This document shows positions 33,297 to 40,980 of a stretch of DNA of 64,000 nucleotides, piece after piece; the first letter of the stretch is position 1; every line of letters starts with the position of its first letter. The DNA is from Haladaptatus cibarius D43 (GTDB lineage Archaea; Halobacteriota; Halobacteria; Halobacteriales; Haladaptataceae), in the NCBI RefSeq assembly GCF_000710615.1, contig NZ_JDTH01000001.1, positions 806,001-870,000 on the forward strand, given 5' to 3'. The notes under the pieces are model-generated. The model saw only the letters and a list, made by a program, of their open reading frames with translations, did no database searches and was not told the origin of the DNA. The translations under genes were made by a program, and so were the position numbers.

Positions 33297-33914
33297 ATGA
33301 ATCCGAATATCCTGATTCTGGGTGCGCCCGGTGCCGGGAAAGGAACTCAGAGCGTGCGACTCGCCGACGAGTTCGGTGTCGAACACGTCACAACGGGCGA
33401 CGCGCTCCGCGAGAACAAACACATGGAGACGGAACACGGAACTCCCGCGAGTTTCATGGACGCCGGGGAACTCGTCCCTGACCCAGTGGTCAACGAAATC
33501 GTCAACGCCGCACTCTCGGAGGCCGACGGCTACGTCCTCGACGGCTACCCACGAAACATCTCGCAGGCAAAGTATCTGGACGACATCACAGACCTCGACG
33601 TCGTCCTGTACTTGGACGTAAACGAGGAGGAACTCGTCCACCGACTGACGGGCCGCCGACTTGACCCCGAAACGGGCGACGTCTACCACGTGGAGTACAA
33701 CCCACCGGAAGACGAGGAAGTCGAAGCACGACTCATCCAGCGTGACGACGACGACGAGGAGACGGTTCGAGAACGACTGCGCGTCTACCGCGAAAACACC
33801 GAATCCGTCATCGACCACTACGAAGAGACGGGCGAACTCGTCCGCATCGACGGTGAGCAGACGCCTGACGAAGTGTGGGACGAGATTAAGGAGACGGTCG
33901 AACGCGAAGCCTGA
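33297..33914 (+). CDS. adk: Adenylate kinase
   Basis: This 205-residue enzyme (AMP + ATP = 2 ADP) is of the bacterial-like long type. The P-loop [19 protein letters not shown] is at residues 9-27, the AMP-binding [10 protein letters not shown] follows, then the [14 protein letters not shown] motif near residue 83. The LID begins [20 protein letters not shown] near residue 119 and is the zinc-free form. In many archaea adk is next to secY; here 17.5 kb lie between them. The ATG at 33297 is chosen because the P-loop strand begins right after it. Confidence 0.96.
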   Translation: MNPNILILGAPGAGKGTQSVRLADEFGVEHVTTGDALRENKHMETEHGTPASFMDAGELVPDPVVNEIVNAALSEADGYVLDGYPRNISQAKYLDDITDLDVVLYLDVNEEELVHRLTGRRLDPETGDVYHVEYNPPEDEEVEARLIQRDDDDEETVRERLRVYRENTESVIDHYEETGELVRIDGEQTPDEVWDEIKETVEREA

Positions 33915-33932
33915 CGAAGCAAAAGCGGTTTG

Positions 33933-34286
33933 CTATTCGAACGACAGTTCTTTTTCGCGCGGCACAGGTGATTCCGTTTCGATGAGTCTATCCAGTCGTT
34001 GTTCGAACTCGGCCTCGCCGATGTCGCCGTTGGCGTAGCGCTTCCGCAGTGTTTCGAGTGCGTCCAACTCCTGTTCGTCTTCTATTTGCGCCGTCTCGTC
34101 GGCGGAGTCGCTCCACTGACCGACCACCCACGCCACGAATGCGAGAAAGACACCCAAGACGAGTGCTTCCGGTGCCAAGGCACCCGTAATCGCAACGAGG
34201 GGGACGAGAAAGACGAGGAAGACGCAGAACGTCGCCGTCCGCCAGAAGTCGTCTTCGGGAAGCAGTTGGTTCAACGTACCGCTCAT
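33933..34286 (-). CDS. SHOCT domain membrane protein
   Basis: The 117-residue protein has two adjacent membrane segments (ATFCVFLVFLVPLVAITGAL and ALVLGVFLAFVAWVVGQW) and a C-terminal SHOCT module (LDALETLRKRYANGDIGEAE, then FEQRLDRLIETE). SHOCT is a short helical oligomerisation domain found next to membrane or nuclease segments; its role here is unknown. It converges on adk with an 18-base gap. Confidence 0.82.
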   Translation of the reverse strand: MSGTLNQLLPEDDFWRTATFCVFLVFLVPLVAITGALAPEALVLGVFLAFVAWVVGQWSDSADETAQIEDEQELDALETLRKRYANGDIGEAEFEQRLDRLIETESPVPREKELSFE

Positions 34287-34403
34287 GTCGTACAGTTAAT
34301 GTGAATTCGACAAAAAGTTTTGGTTACCAACGATTCGGGATTGCGTGTGGATTTCGGTAACATCTGGATGGTGCAGTTGCGTTTGAATGGATTTCTGTGG
34401 ACG

Positions 34404-34568
34404 AATCACGACAACATATACCCCCGCCGCGCTCCCGGCGGTGCCGCTCGCCATCGAGATTTCGGAGAAATCTCGTTCGCCACCCCTCCTAACCGATTCG
34501 CTCACTCGCTGGCGCTCGTTCGCCCATCCCTCGCGCGGGCGACCTGACGGCCGCCTTCGCGCGCCATA
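34404..34568 (+). repeat. Dispersed intergenic repeat, copy B
   Basis: It begins aatcacgac like copy A (24789) and shares the core cctcctaaccgattcgctca, the block catccctcgcgcg and the end gcgcgcc. The middle has diverged and includes the palindromic gagatttc-gga-gaaatctc-like sequence near 34458-34475. It faces copy C. Confidence 0.55.
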
Positions 34569-34609
34569 TGGATTTCTCGGATTCCGAAACCGACACAAAC
34601 CCTCGTGGC

Positions 34610-34761
34610 GCGTGCGTCGGCAGGCCTGAGGAGTTCACTTCCGAAGGCCTGCCAGTTTTCGCGCGAGGGATGAGCGAAGCGAGTCGGTTGGGGAGGTGTG
34701 TGGGTGGGTGCGGGTGGGTGCGGGTGGGTGCGGGGCGTGCGGTTTCATTGAAGTCGTGATT
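34610..34761 (-). repeat. Dispersed intergenic repeat, copy C (inverted)
   Basis: Read on the minus strand from 34761 it begins aatcacgac, passes a C-rich tandem section, then cctccccaaccgactcgctt, catccctcgcgcg, in the same order as copy A. Its closeness to copy B in opposite orientation means that the pair could form a long imperfect stem. Confidence 0.55.
34697..34736 (+). repeat. G-rich tandem repeat, quadruplex-capable
   Basis: A 10-base unit gtgcgggtgg is repeated about three times, giving seven runs of at least three G within 36 bases (34702-34736). Four closely spaced G3 runs are enough in principle for a G-quadruplex. The tract corresponds to the C-rich middle of the dispersed repeat on the other strand. 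Copy A lacks such regular G3 runs. Confidence 0.7.
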
Positions 34762-34869
34762 TCCTCACGATTCATTTTCTCTCACAATCAGTTATGTACC
34801 TGGTCTGCTGTTCCTCGCCGCCAAAATCACAACTTCCAGTCTCCTCGTGTCGATGGCGAAGGTTGATTA

Positions 34870-35796
34870 ATGGCGAACGTCAAATTCGACGTAATGGCAC
34901 GGACAGCGCAGAAAGTGGAATCGCTTATCGCCGAGGATTCGGCGATGGCCGACGCTCTCTCGGTCGTCTACGAACGAACCGACGAAGGGTCGGACGAGGT
35001 CGAGTGGGGTGACGTAAGCGACGACATCACGAGCGGACAGTGGGGTCGCATGATAGAGAAGGGTATCCTTGTGGACGGGATTCACGGATTCGAACTCGCC
35101 AACCCCGATGCAGTCGAGAGCGCGCTCGACGATTCGACGGGTACCACTGCCGCGACCTCGTCCGCCGACGTGGACGACGTGGATGGCACGACGTGGTCGA
35201 AATGGGACAAACTCGCGGCAGTGGCCAGCATCGGCCTGTTCGCAGGGTACTCCATCAAATCGGTTCGCAGTGTCGTCGGCGGGGCCGTGGACGTATTCAT
35301 CGGCCCGATAGAATCGGCGGTTCCGTTTTACGTCGTCATCATGATTCTCGCGATGCTGACGGGACTGTACTCCACGCTCTTGCAGGACAACCTGATGGAT
35401 ATGGACAAAATGGGTGCGTACCAACAGCGGATGAAGGACATCCAGAAGCGTCAGAAGGAAGCCCGCGAGAAGGGCGACGAGCAGGAGATGGAGCGCATCC
35501 GCGAAGAGCAGATGGACGCGATGGGCGACCAGATGGGCATGTTCAAAGAGCAGTTCCGTCCGATGGTCTGGACGATGTTCCTGACCATCCCAGTCTTCCT
35601 CTGGATGTACTGGCGAATCGGTACCGGTGCAGTCGTCCCGCAGGAAATCATCATTCCGATGGCTGGCGGCCCACTCGCATGGCAAGAGGGCATCCTCGGC
35701 CCGATGCAGGCGTGGATCATCTGGTATTTCCTCTGCTCGATGGCGTTCACGCAACTCATCCGCAAGGCGCTGAACATCCAGACGACGCCGACGTAA
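34870..35796 (+). CDS. DUF106 / EMC3-TMCO1 family protein, Oxa1-like insertase
   Basis: The C-terminal ~190 residues carry the DUF106 fold: TM1 AVPFYVVIMILAMLTGLYST, a long coiled coil (QQRMKDIQKRQKEAREKGDE), a helical hairpin with QFRPMVWTMFLTIPVFLWMY, and a last TM WIIWYFLCSMAFTQLIRKAL. These proteins are archaeal members of the YidC/Oxa1/Get1 group and help insert membrane proteins, which suits a place in the secretion/translation neighbourhood. The N-terminal ~90 residues are an acidic extension with no clear domain. An alternative start is ATG 34894. Confidence 0.9.
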   Translation: MANVKFDVMARTAQKVESLIAEDSAMADALSVVYERTDEGSDEVEWGDVSDDITSGQWGRMIEKGILVDGIHGFELANPDAVESALDDSTGTTAATSSADVDDVDGTTWSKWDKLAAVASIGLFAGYSIKSVRSVVGGAVDVFIGPIESAVPFYVVIMILAMLTGLYSTLLQDNLMDMDKMGAYQQRMKDIQKRQKEAREKGDEQEMERIREEQMDAMGDQMGMFKEQFRPMVWTMFLTIPVFLWMYWRIGTGAVVPQEIIIPMAGGPLAWQEGILGPMQAWIIWYFLCSMAFTQLIRKALNIQTTPT

Positions 35797-35835
35797 GTTC
35801 AAAACCTCTTTCTTGGTGCCCGTTCGAGAGGGAAT

Positions 35836-36414
35836 ATGTTACTGACAGTCTCCGGTCCACCGGGGAGTGGAAAGAGTACGACTGCCGAGGGACTCGCCGA
35901 TATTTTCGGATTGGAACACGTGAGCGGCGGCGACATCTTCCGCGAACTCGCCGCGGAGCGCGATTTGACGCCGCTTGAGTTCAACAAACTCGCCGAGGAA
36001 GACGAGGAAATCGACCGCGATTTGGACAGGCGACTCCGCGAAATCGCCGTCGAACGGGACGACCTCGTCCTCGAATCCCGCCTCGCGGGATGGCTTGCCG
36101 GTGAGCACGCCGATTTCAGAATTTGGTTAGACGCTCCACTCGACGTTCGTGCGGCCCGAATCGCCGACCGCGAGGAAAAGACGGTGAAACAAGCCGCGAC
36201 GGAAACCCGCGCCCGAGCAGGCAGTGAGGCCCAGCGGTACGAGGAGTACTACGGCATCGACATCACCGACCTCACCATCTACGACCTGAGCGTCAACACG
36301 GCGCGGTGGAATCCCGAGGACGTACTCGACATGCTGACGACGGCCGTCGAGGATTACGACCCGGAAGCCGACGAGGGCAAGTATCCGATTACCGGCGTCT
36401 CATACGATTTCTGA
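35836..36414 (+). CDS. cmk: Cytidylate kinase, archaeal type
   Basis: Cmk (192 residues) phosphorylates CMP/dCMP. The P-loop [20 protein letters not shown] is at residues 6-25, followed by [20 protein letters not shown] that forms part of the NMP site. A D-rich segment and [20 protein letters not shown] follow. The gene precedes truB and overlaps it by three bases, as in many archaea. Confidence 0.94.
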   Translation: MLLTVSGPPGSGKSTTAEGLADIFGLEHVSGGDIFRELAAERDLTPLEFNKLAEEDEEIDRDLDRRLREIAVERDDLVLESRLAGWLAGEHADFRIWLDAPLDVRAARIADREEKTVKQAATETRARAGSEAQRYEEYYGIDITDLTIYDLSVNTARWNPEDVLDMLTTAVEDYDPEADEGKYPITGVSYDF

Positions 36415-37286
36415 TGACGCTTCGCGGCCCACCAGACGAGCGTTCGCCCGACGAACTGCTCGAATTTGGCGTCATCAACCTCGACAAATCGCCCGGCCCA
36501 TCGGCCCACCAAGTCGCGGCGTGGGTTCGTGACCTCTGTGGAGTCGAGCAGGCGGCCCACGCGGGAACCCTCGACCCGAAAGTCACTGGCTGTCTGCCGA
36601 CGCTGACCGGCACGGCCACCCGCCTCTCGCAGGTGTTTCTCGAAGGGTCGAAGGAGTACGTCTCCGTTTTGGAACTCCACGACGAACCGCCGGGGGACAT
36701 CGAAGCAATCGTCTCCGAATTCGAAGCGCCGTTGTACCAGAAACCGCCGCGAAAGAGCGCGGTTTCGCGCCGCCTTCGCGTCCGCGAGATTTACGAATTG
36801 GACGTGCTCGAAGTCCGGGACAGACAGGCGCTTCTCCGGATTCGCTGTGAGAGCGGCACCTACATCAGAAAGCTCTGTCACGACCTCGGACTCGCGCTGG
36901 GAACCGGCGCGCACATGGGTCATCTCCGTCGAACCGGAACCGACCCCTTCGACGACACCGACCTCGTCACCTTACACGACCTCTCGGATGCTCTTGGGAG
37001 ATGGCGCGAAGAGGACAACGACGACTGGCTGCGCGAAATCGTCCAGCCAGCGGAACGCGCACTGACACACCTTCCGAGGGTCACCATCGCACCGAACGCG
37101 GCCGAACAAGTGGCAAACGGTGCGCCGGTGTACGCTCCCGGCGTCATTGACGCGGAAGAGGCAGAGAAAAATCAGCTCGTCGCCTGCTTCACGCCGAACG
37201 GGTCGGCGGCCTGTCTCGGAAAGATGGTCGGCGATTCGGATGCGGAAACTGGCAAAGTCGTTTCGTTGGAACGCGTACTGGTCTGA
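36414..37286 (+). CDS. truB: tRNA/rRNA pseudouridine synthase, Cbf5/TruB type
   Basis: The 290-residue protein has the catalytic Asp in AAHAGTLDPKVTGCLPTLTG near residue 46, the RLRVREIYELDVLEVRDRQA strand, the GTYIRKLCHDLGLALGTGAH segment and a C-terminal PUA domain (ANGAPVYAPGVIDAEEAEKN). It is the archaeal Cbf5, catalytic subunit of H/ACA RNPs, which also can act on tRNA U55. The start at 36414 overlaps the cmk stop; an upstream reading is rejected since it lies within cmk. Confidence 0.94.
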   Translation: MTLRGPPDERSPDELLEFGVINLDKSPGPSAHQVAAWVRDLCGVEQAAHAGTLDPKVTGCLPTLTGTATRLSQVFLEGSKEYVSVLELHDEPPGDIEAIVSEFEAPLYQKPPRKSAVSRRLRVREIYELDVLEVRDRQALLRIRCESGTYIRKLCHDLGLALGTGAHMGHLRRTGTDPFDDTDLVTLHDLSDALGRWREEDNDDWLREIVQPAERALTHLPRVTIAPNAAEQVANGAPVYAPGVIDAEEAEKNQLVACFTPNGSAACLGKMVGDSDAETGKVVSLERVLV

Positions 37287-37475
37287 TTTCTGGATTCGAC
37301 ACGTTCACAGTTGATGTCTCTTCGCGGCACGAGTTCTCCTCTTCTCACAACCGCTCTTGCGGTATTGTTCCTCGTTCTGAATGAGAATACTCTGTCATTG
37401 AATGGCGTACTACACTGATAAACGCTGTCTCAATCCGCCAAAAGCGGCTTATCTATGTATATTATTTATGGTAGT

Positions 37476-38015
37476 ATGAATCGTCGGACATTCCTCGCCG
37501 GACTTCCCGCCGTGGTGACGACGATTGTCGGTTGTTTTAGCGTCGGTGCCCTCACCGCGGCGACCACCGACCATCAAACCCCGTCGATTGCCAGAGGTAA
37601 CCTCGGGAAGTACGACCCGGGAATGTCGCTTCGACCCGTGGAAATCGGGCGATTTGACGGCGACTCTCCACCTCACACAGTGAGTATTTGGAACGCGGGA
37701 ATCCGATTTCGAACCGCCGTCATCGTGGTCACCGACCTCGAAACCGACGAAATGGTGCTCGACAGGACGTTCGAGTTTCCGACGGATTCGGTGGTGGACA
37801 TCGCGTTCTACGAACCGTCCACATACGACCTGTCTATTCGAGTGTGGGACACGGGTGCGGAGGATTCGCTTTCGGTTCCGTCGCAACTGTTCGACTGTGA
37901 CCAGTCTCAAACACAAATCGGCATGTTCGATTACGGAGCGATTCGGTCGAGTCTCTCGACGACACAGGCGTCGTGTCTCGATTCCACGACGGGGTCGGAG
38001 ATGGACACTACGTAG
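37476..38015 (+). CDS. Exported Tat lipoprotein, function unknown
   Basis: The 179-residue protein begins MNRRTFLAGLPAVVTTIVGC. It has the twin-arginine motif (NRRTFLAG), a short hydrophobic stretch and a lipobox-like VGC with Cys20, so it should be a Tat-exported membrane-anchored lipoprotein. The mature part (about 160 residues) is beta-rich with strands such as TAVIVVTDLETDEMVLDRTF. An AT-rich TATA-like block (tatctatgtatattattt) lies just upstream. No family with a function is recognised. Confidence 0.75.
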   Translation: MNRRTFLAGLPAVVTTIVGCFSVGALTAATTDHQTPSIARGNLGKYDPGMSLRPVEIGRFDGDSPPHTVSIWNAGIRFRTAVIVVTDLETDEMVLDRTFEFPTDSVVDIAFYEPSTYDLSIRVWDTGAEDSLSVPSQLFDCDQSQTQIGMFDYGAIRSSLSTTQASCLDSTTGSEMDTT

Positions 38016-38138
38016 AGACCCCCCTTCGAAATCCACGATGTCGAACTCGTGGCTCCACTCGTTTCGAATCGTGGCGAGTTGGCTTCGACACATTGCTGAT
38101 ACACGCGAGTTTTTACCACCTGCCGAACACCTCTCGGT

Positions 38139-39197
38139 ATGAAACTCGGCACTGCAGAATCCGTCCCCGGCGAACTCGTCACCGGGTGGTTCGACGTAAC
38201 CGACCTCCCGACTGGCACTCCCGAACGACTCCCCGTCCTCATCGCGGAAGGCAAAGAAGACGGCCCGACGCTCTGGATTACGGCGTCGATTCACGGTAAC
38301 GAGGTCACCGCCCTCGCCACCGCACAGGACGTGATGCAGGAGAACCTCGAATCCGAAATTCGGGGTTCCGTAGTTTGTCTTCCGAACTTGAACCCCGCCG
38401 GTCTGCGCCAAACGTCCCGAACCTCCTACTACCACGGCGACGACCCGAATCGATATTTTCCCGACCCGGACGCAGACGGGTCGCGTCCGCCGCGCGTGCA
38501 AGAACTCATCGACGGGAGGATTTACGACGCCTTCGAAGACTCCGCAGACGCGCTCGTTGACCTCCACACCGCACAGGTCGGGTCGATTCCGTTCGTGATT
38601 CGGGACAGAGTGCTCTACGGAAGCGAGCGAACCGAGGCGGAAGCCAACGCACTCGCGGACGAACTCGAACGATTGGTGGATGCCTACGACTTCCCGTTCA
38701 TCAACGAGTACGCCGCCGAGGAGTACGTCGAGCAGAACCTCCAGCGTTCGACCGCCGGGGCCGCGCTGAACAACGCCGGAATCCCCGCGTTCACGGTCGA
38801 ACTCGGCGGCTTCGAAGTGGTCGAGGAGGATACCCGCGAGAAGGGTGTTATCGGCCTGCTGAACGTCATGCGCGAATTGGATATGCTCCCCGGCGACCCC
38901 GAACCGACCGGTCTCTCCGCGCCCGTCGATTTCCCGGTCAAGCGCGCGGTTCATCCACACACCGACACGGCAGGAATCGTCCGCCATCGCGTCGAGGCTG
39001 GCGACACCTTCGAGCAGGGTGACGTTATCGCGGACATCGTAACGCCACACGGCGAGGAAAAGGCGACGGTCGAGAGCGACCACGACGGCTACGTGGTCGG
39101 GCGCTATCACGGCGTTTCGGCCTACGAAAACGACCCGCTGGCCAGCCTCGCGGTGCGGGACGACGGCGACCTCGTCGTCCCGCGAGAACAGGAGTGA
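38139..39197 (+). CDS. Succinylglutamate desuccinylase/aspartoacylase family protein
   Basis: The 352-residue M14-like protein has zinc ligands in TASIHGNEVTALATAQDVMQ (His and Glu, near residue 50) and VDLHTAQVGSIPF (His, near residue 141). NLNPAGLRQTSRTSYYHGDD includes the substrate-side Asn/Arg. The C-terminal domain of about 90 residues is beta-rich (biotinyl-like, GDTFEQGDVIADIVTPHGEE). It is a paralogue of 22920-23885. It has its own TATA-like sequence (cgagtttttacc) about 25 bases upstream. Confidence 0.87.
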   Translation: MKLGTAESVPGELVTGWFDVTDLPTGTPERLPVLIAEGKEDGPTLWITASIHGNEVTALATAQDVMQENLESEIRGSVVCLPNLNPAGLRQTSRTSYYHGDDPNRYFPDPDADGSRPPRVQELIDGRIYDAFEDSADALVDLHTAQVGSIPFVIRDRVLYGSERTEAEANALADELERLVDAYDFPFINEYAAEEYVEQNLQRSTAGAALNNAGIPAFTVELGGFEVVEEDTREKGVIGLLNVMRELDMLPGDPEPTGLSAPVDFPVKRAVHPHTDTAGIVRHRVEAGDTFEQGDVIADIVTPHGEEKATVESDHDGYVVGRYHGVSAYENDPLASLAVRDDGDLVVPREQE

Positions 39198-39203
39198 AAC
39201 GAA

Positions 39204-39212
39204 GGGCTTAAC
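39204..39212 (+). promoter_or_regulatory. Possible TATA element of tRNA-Pro
   Basis: The stretch gggcttaac lies about 35 bases upstream of the tRNA-Pro 5' end. The same distance separates TATA-like elements from the two tRNA-Gly genes, which supports the assignment though the match itself is weak. Confidence 0.35.
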
Positions 39213-39240
39213 TCACGCACTCGCCTTTTCCGAAATGCGC

Positions 39241-39311
39241 GGGACCGTGGGGTAGTGGTATCCTCTGCGGATGGGGTCCGTAGGACTCGAGTTCGACTCT
39301 CGGCGGTCCCA
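39241..39311 (+). tRNA. tRNA-Pro(GGG)
   Basis: Acceptor GGGACCG (39241-39247) pairs with CGGTCCC (39304-39310), with A39311 as discriminator. The anticodon arm is TGCGG-ATGGGGT-CCGTA with anticodon GGG, and the T arm contains GAGTTCGACTC. No CCA is encoded. It lies 43 bases after the aspartoacylase relative and is followed by repeats of its own 3' end. Confidence 0.97.
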
Positions 39312-39700
39312 TGATTTTACGACGAACGGACGTGAGGAGAAAAATCAGTCGAGCGCCGAGCGTCGCATTCGCGCTTGCGCGATGTCGGACGAGCGTAGCG
39401 AGTCCGAAGCTCGTCGTGGAGCGAAGCGGAACGACGGTGTTCGACTCTCGGCGGTTCCACTTTTTGCGGAGCAAAAATGGGAGTATGGATGGCGAGCGAA
39501 GCGAGTCTTCCGGTAGTCCCACTTTTACGAAGTAAAATGGATGACGGAAGACGACCGACGCTGGTCAGCGTCGGTCGTCTTCCGGTAGTCCCATGATTTT
39601 GCGACGGGTTTGCGAACGTAGTGAGTGAACTCTCGTGACGAGCGTGCGAAGTCACGGTGAACGGACATGAAGAGAAAAATCAGTCGAACACCGAACGTGG
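39291..39700 (+). repeat. Repeated tRNA-Pro 3' end and flank: probable integration scars
   Basis: Bases 39291-39311 (tRNA T arm and acceptor) recur at 39439-39459 with one mismatch. The tRNA end plus flank (gtcccatgattttNcgacg, 39306-39324) recurs at 39587-39605. The flank gaacggacgtgaggagaaaa and onward (39324-39352) recurs at 39659-39687 with two G-to-A changes in 29 bases. A third partial end, cggtagtccca, is at 39511-39521. The region holds no integrase or other gene. Serial integration at the tRNA with loss of the cargo explains this best; local tandem duplication is the alternative. Confidence 0.65.
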
Positions 39701-39869
39701 CAAACCCAATGAGAACCACGCATCTGTGGATAAAATCGCGCCACGATGTACGACTCTGTTGAAAACAATTAATAAATAATTCGTTAACCTTCATGTTTTG
39801 TGTGGGCAGATATTCAAAAGTTATAATTTAAAACAAAGGTTGAAGTAATGGTGCTCTTTTTTAGTATTT
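39312..39869. other. Intergenic region behind tRNA-Pro: repeats then AT-rich promoter region
   Basis: These 558 bases contain the tRNA-derived repeats, hairpins at 39461-39477 (tttttgc-gga-gcaaaaa), 39523-39537 (ttttac-gaa-gtaaaa) and 39546-39583, and then an unusually AT-rich stretch (39765-39870) before the BKACE gene with ttataatttaaaac at about 39820-39834, a likely promoter. Possible short reading frames pass through the tRNA and the repeats and have no family features. Confidence 0.6.
39546..39583. repeat. Perfect 18-bp inverted repeat with 2-base spacer
   Basis: The arms ggaagacgaccgacgctg (39546-39563) and cagcgtcggtcgtcttcc (39566-39583) are exact reverse complements separated by gt. 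It lies between two of the tRNA-Pro end copies. It has no adjacent T-run. It could be a recombination site, a relic of an element end or a large palindromic repeat. Confidence 0.75.
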
Positions 39870-40934
39870 ATGTCTGGAAATAAAACTGCGAAGACGGCCG
39901 AAAACGCCGGTCGGCGCGACGCTCTCCATCAGAATCTCTACGACGACCTCGCGTTCAACGAACTGGAATCCTCCTCGACGTTCACGCCGGAAATGGCGAA
40001 GGAGTTCTTCCCGGTTCACCGCGAAGATTCCATCGACACGATGGACGGTCCGGTCATCATCGAATGCGCCTATCCCGGGTGGCAGGCAGGTGGCGACCAC
40101 TATCCGGCGGTGCCGGACACCAAAGAAGAACAGAGTGTGGAACTCGTCGAAAGCGTGGAAGCGGGTGCCGCGGCGGTACACGTCCACCCACGAAACGAAG
40201 CACGACGCCCGCAGTGGGAAGACCCGGAACTGCTCGCCGAGATTTTAGACCCCGTGTTCGAGGAATGCGGCGAAGTCGTCACGACGAGTCAGACGTGGAC
40301 GACCGGGCCGCACGCCGACTACGTCACGGCGACGGAGAAACTGCTCCGACTGGGCGAGGGCAACAAATACTGTCAAGGGTCGGTCGTCCTCCCGATAGGA
40401 CTGTTCGGTGCTGGCACCTACCACTCTCCGTCGTCCATCAAGGAAGGGGTCAGATTCTTCGGGGAGAACGGTATCAAACCGGTGTTCCAACTGTACGATA
40501 CGCACGTTCTCTACGATTTGAAACACCGACTGTTCGACAAAGAGGAGATGAACGAAGATTCGCACATGCTCAACCTCTACCTCGGCGCGCATCACGCGCA
40601 GACGACGAACAACGACCCGTGGTCGTATCTCAACGTCATCTCCTCTATCTACAACACCCGCGAAACCATTGAGGACTCCATCGTCGGCGTCAACCCCGGC
40701 GGGAGAAACTGGCTTCCGACGCTCATTCTCGGCCTGCTCGCTGGCGCAAACGTCGTCCGCGTCGGTATCGAGGACGCCTACTGGAAGTATCCGCACCGCG
40801 ACGAGGTGATTCAGAAGAACTCCGAGGTCATCGAACTCGCCGTGGAGTTCGCGGAGATGCTCGGTCGGCGAGTCATCACCGACCCCGACGAAGCGCGGGA
40901 GTTCCTCGGCATGGAGTACACGTCGCCGCGCTGA
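39870..40934 (+). CDS. Beta-keto acid cleavage enzyme (BKACE, DUF849)
   Basis: The 354-residue protein is a TIM-barrel Zn/Co enzyme of the family of 3-keto-5-aminohexanoate cleavage enzyme (Kce), which condenses a beta-keto acid with acetyl-CoA to give acetoacetate and a new CoA ester. Family marks: VIIECAYPGWQAGG near residue 53, the metal-binding AAAVHVHPRNEARRPQW near residue 92, and the C-terminal ANVVRVGIEDAYWKYPHRDE with the metal-ligand Glu. No lysine fermentation genes are near, so the natural substrate is unknown. The first ~50 residues form an extension relative to bacterial Kce. The upstream AT-rich region suggests an individually regulated gene. Confidence 0.87.
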   Translation: MSGNKTAKTAENAGRRDALHQNLYDDLAFNELESSSTFTPEMAKEFFPVHREDSIDTMDGPVIIECAYPGWQAGGDHYPAVPDTKEEQSVELVESVEAGAAAVHVHPRNEARRPQWEDPELLAEILDPVFEECGEVVTTSQTWTTGPHADYVTATEKLLRLGEGNKYCQGSVVLPIGLFGAGTYHSPSSIKEGVRFFGENGIKPVFQLYDTHVLYDLKHRLFDKEEMNEDSHMLNLYLGAHHAQTTNNDPWSYLNVISSIYNTRETIEDSIVGVNPGGRNWLPTLILGLLAGANVVRVGIEDAYWKYPHRDEVIQKNSEVIELAVEFAEMLGRRVITDPDEAREFLGMEYTSPR

Positions 40935-40980
40935 GGTCGAATCTGCGATAGCAAATCCCGTCTCCCACCTCGAAAACGAA

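Larger units (their letters stand above)
34287..34869. other. Repeat-rich intergenic region with inverted repeat pair and G-rich tract
   Basis: No credible gene is present in these 583 bases. The content is two copies of the dispersed intergenic repeat facing each other (34404-34568 and 34610-34761) and a G-rich tandem tract (34697-34736) at the edge of the second copy. AT-rich sequence at 34770-34800 could hold the promoter of the DUF106 gene. Confidence 0.6.

Noticed and set aside
39271-39516. Protein gene starting inside tRNA-Pro and running through the repeats
   Set aside because: It begins in the tRNA anticodon arm and is composed of translated repeats; no start signal or family similarity.
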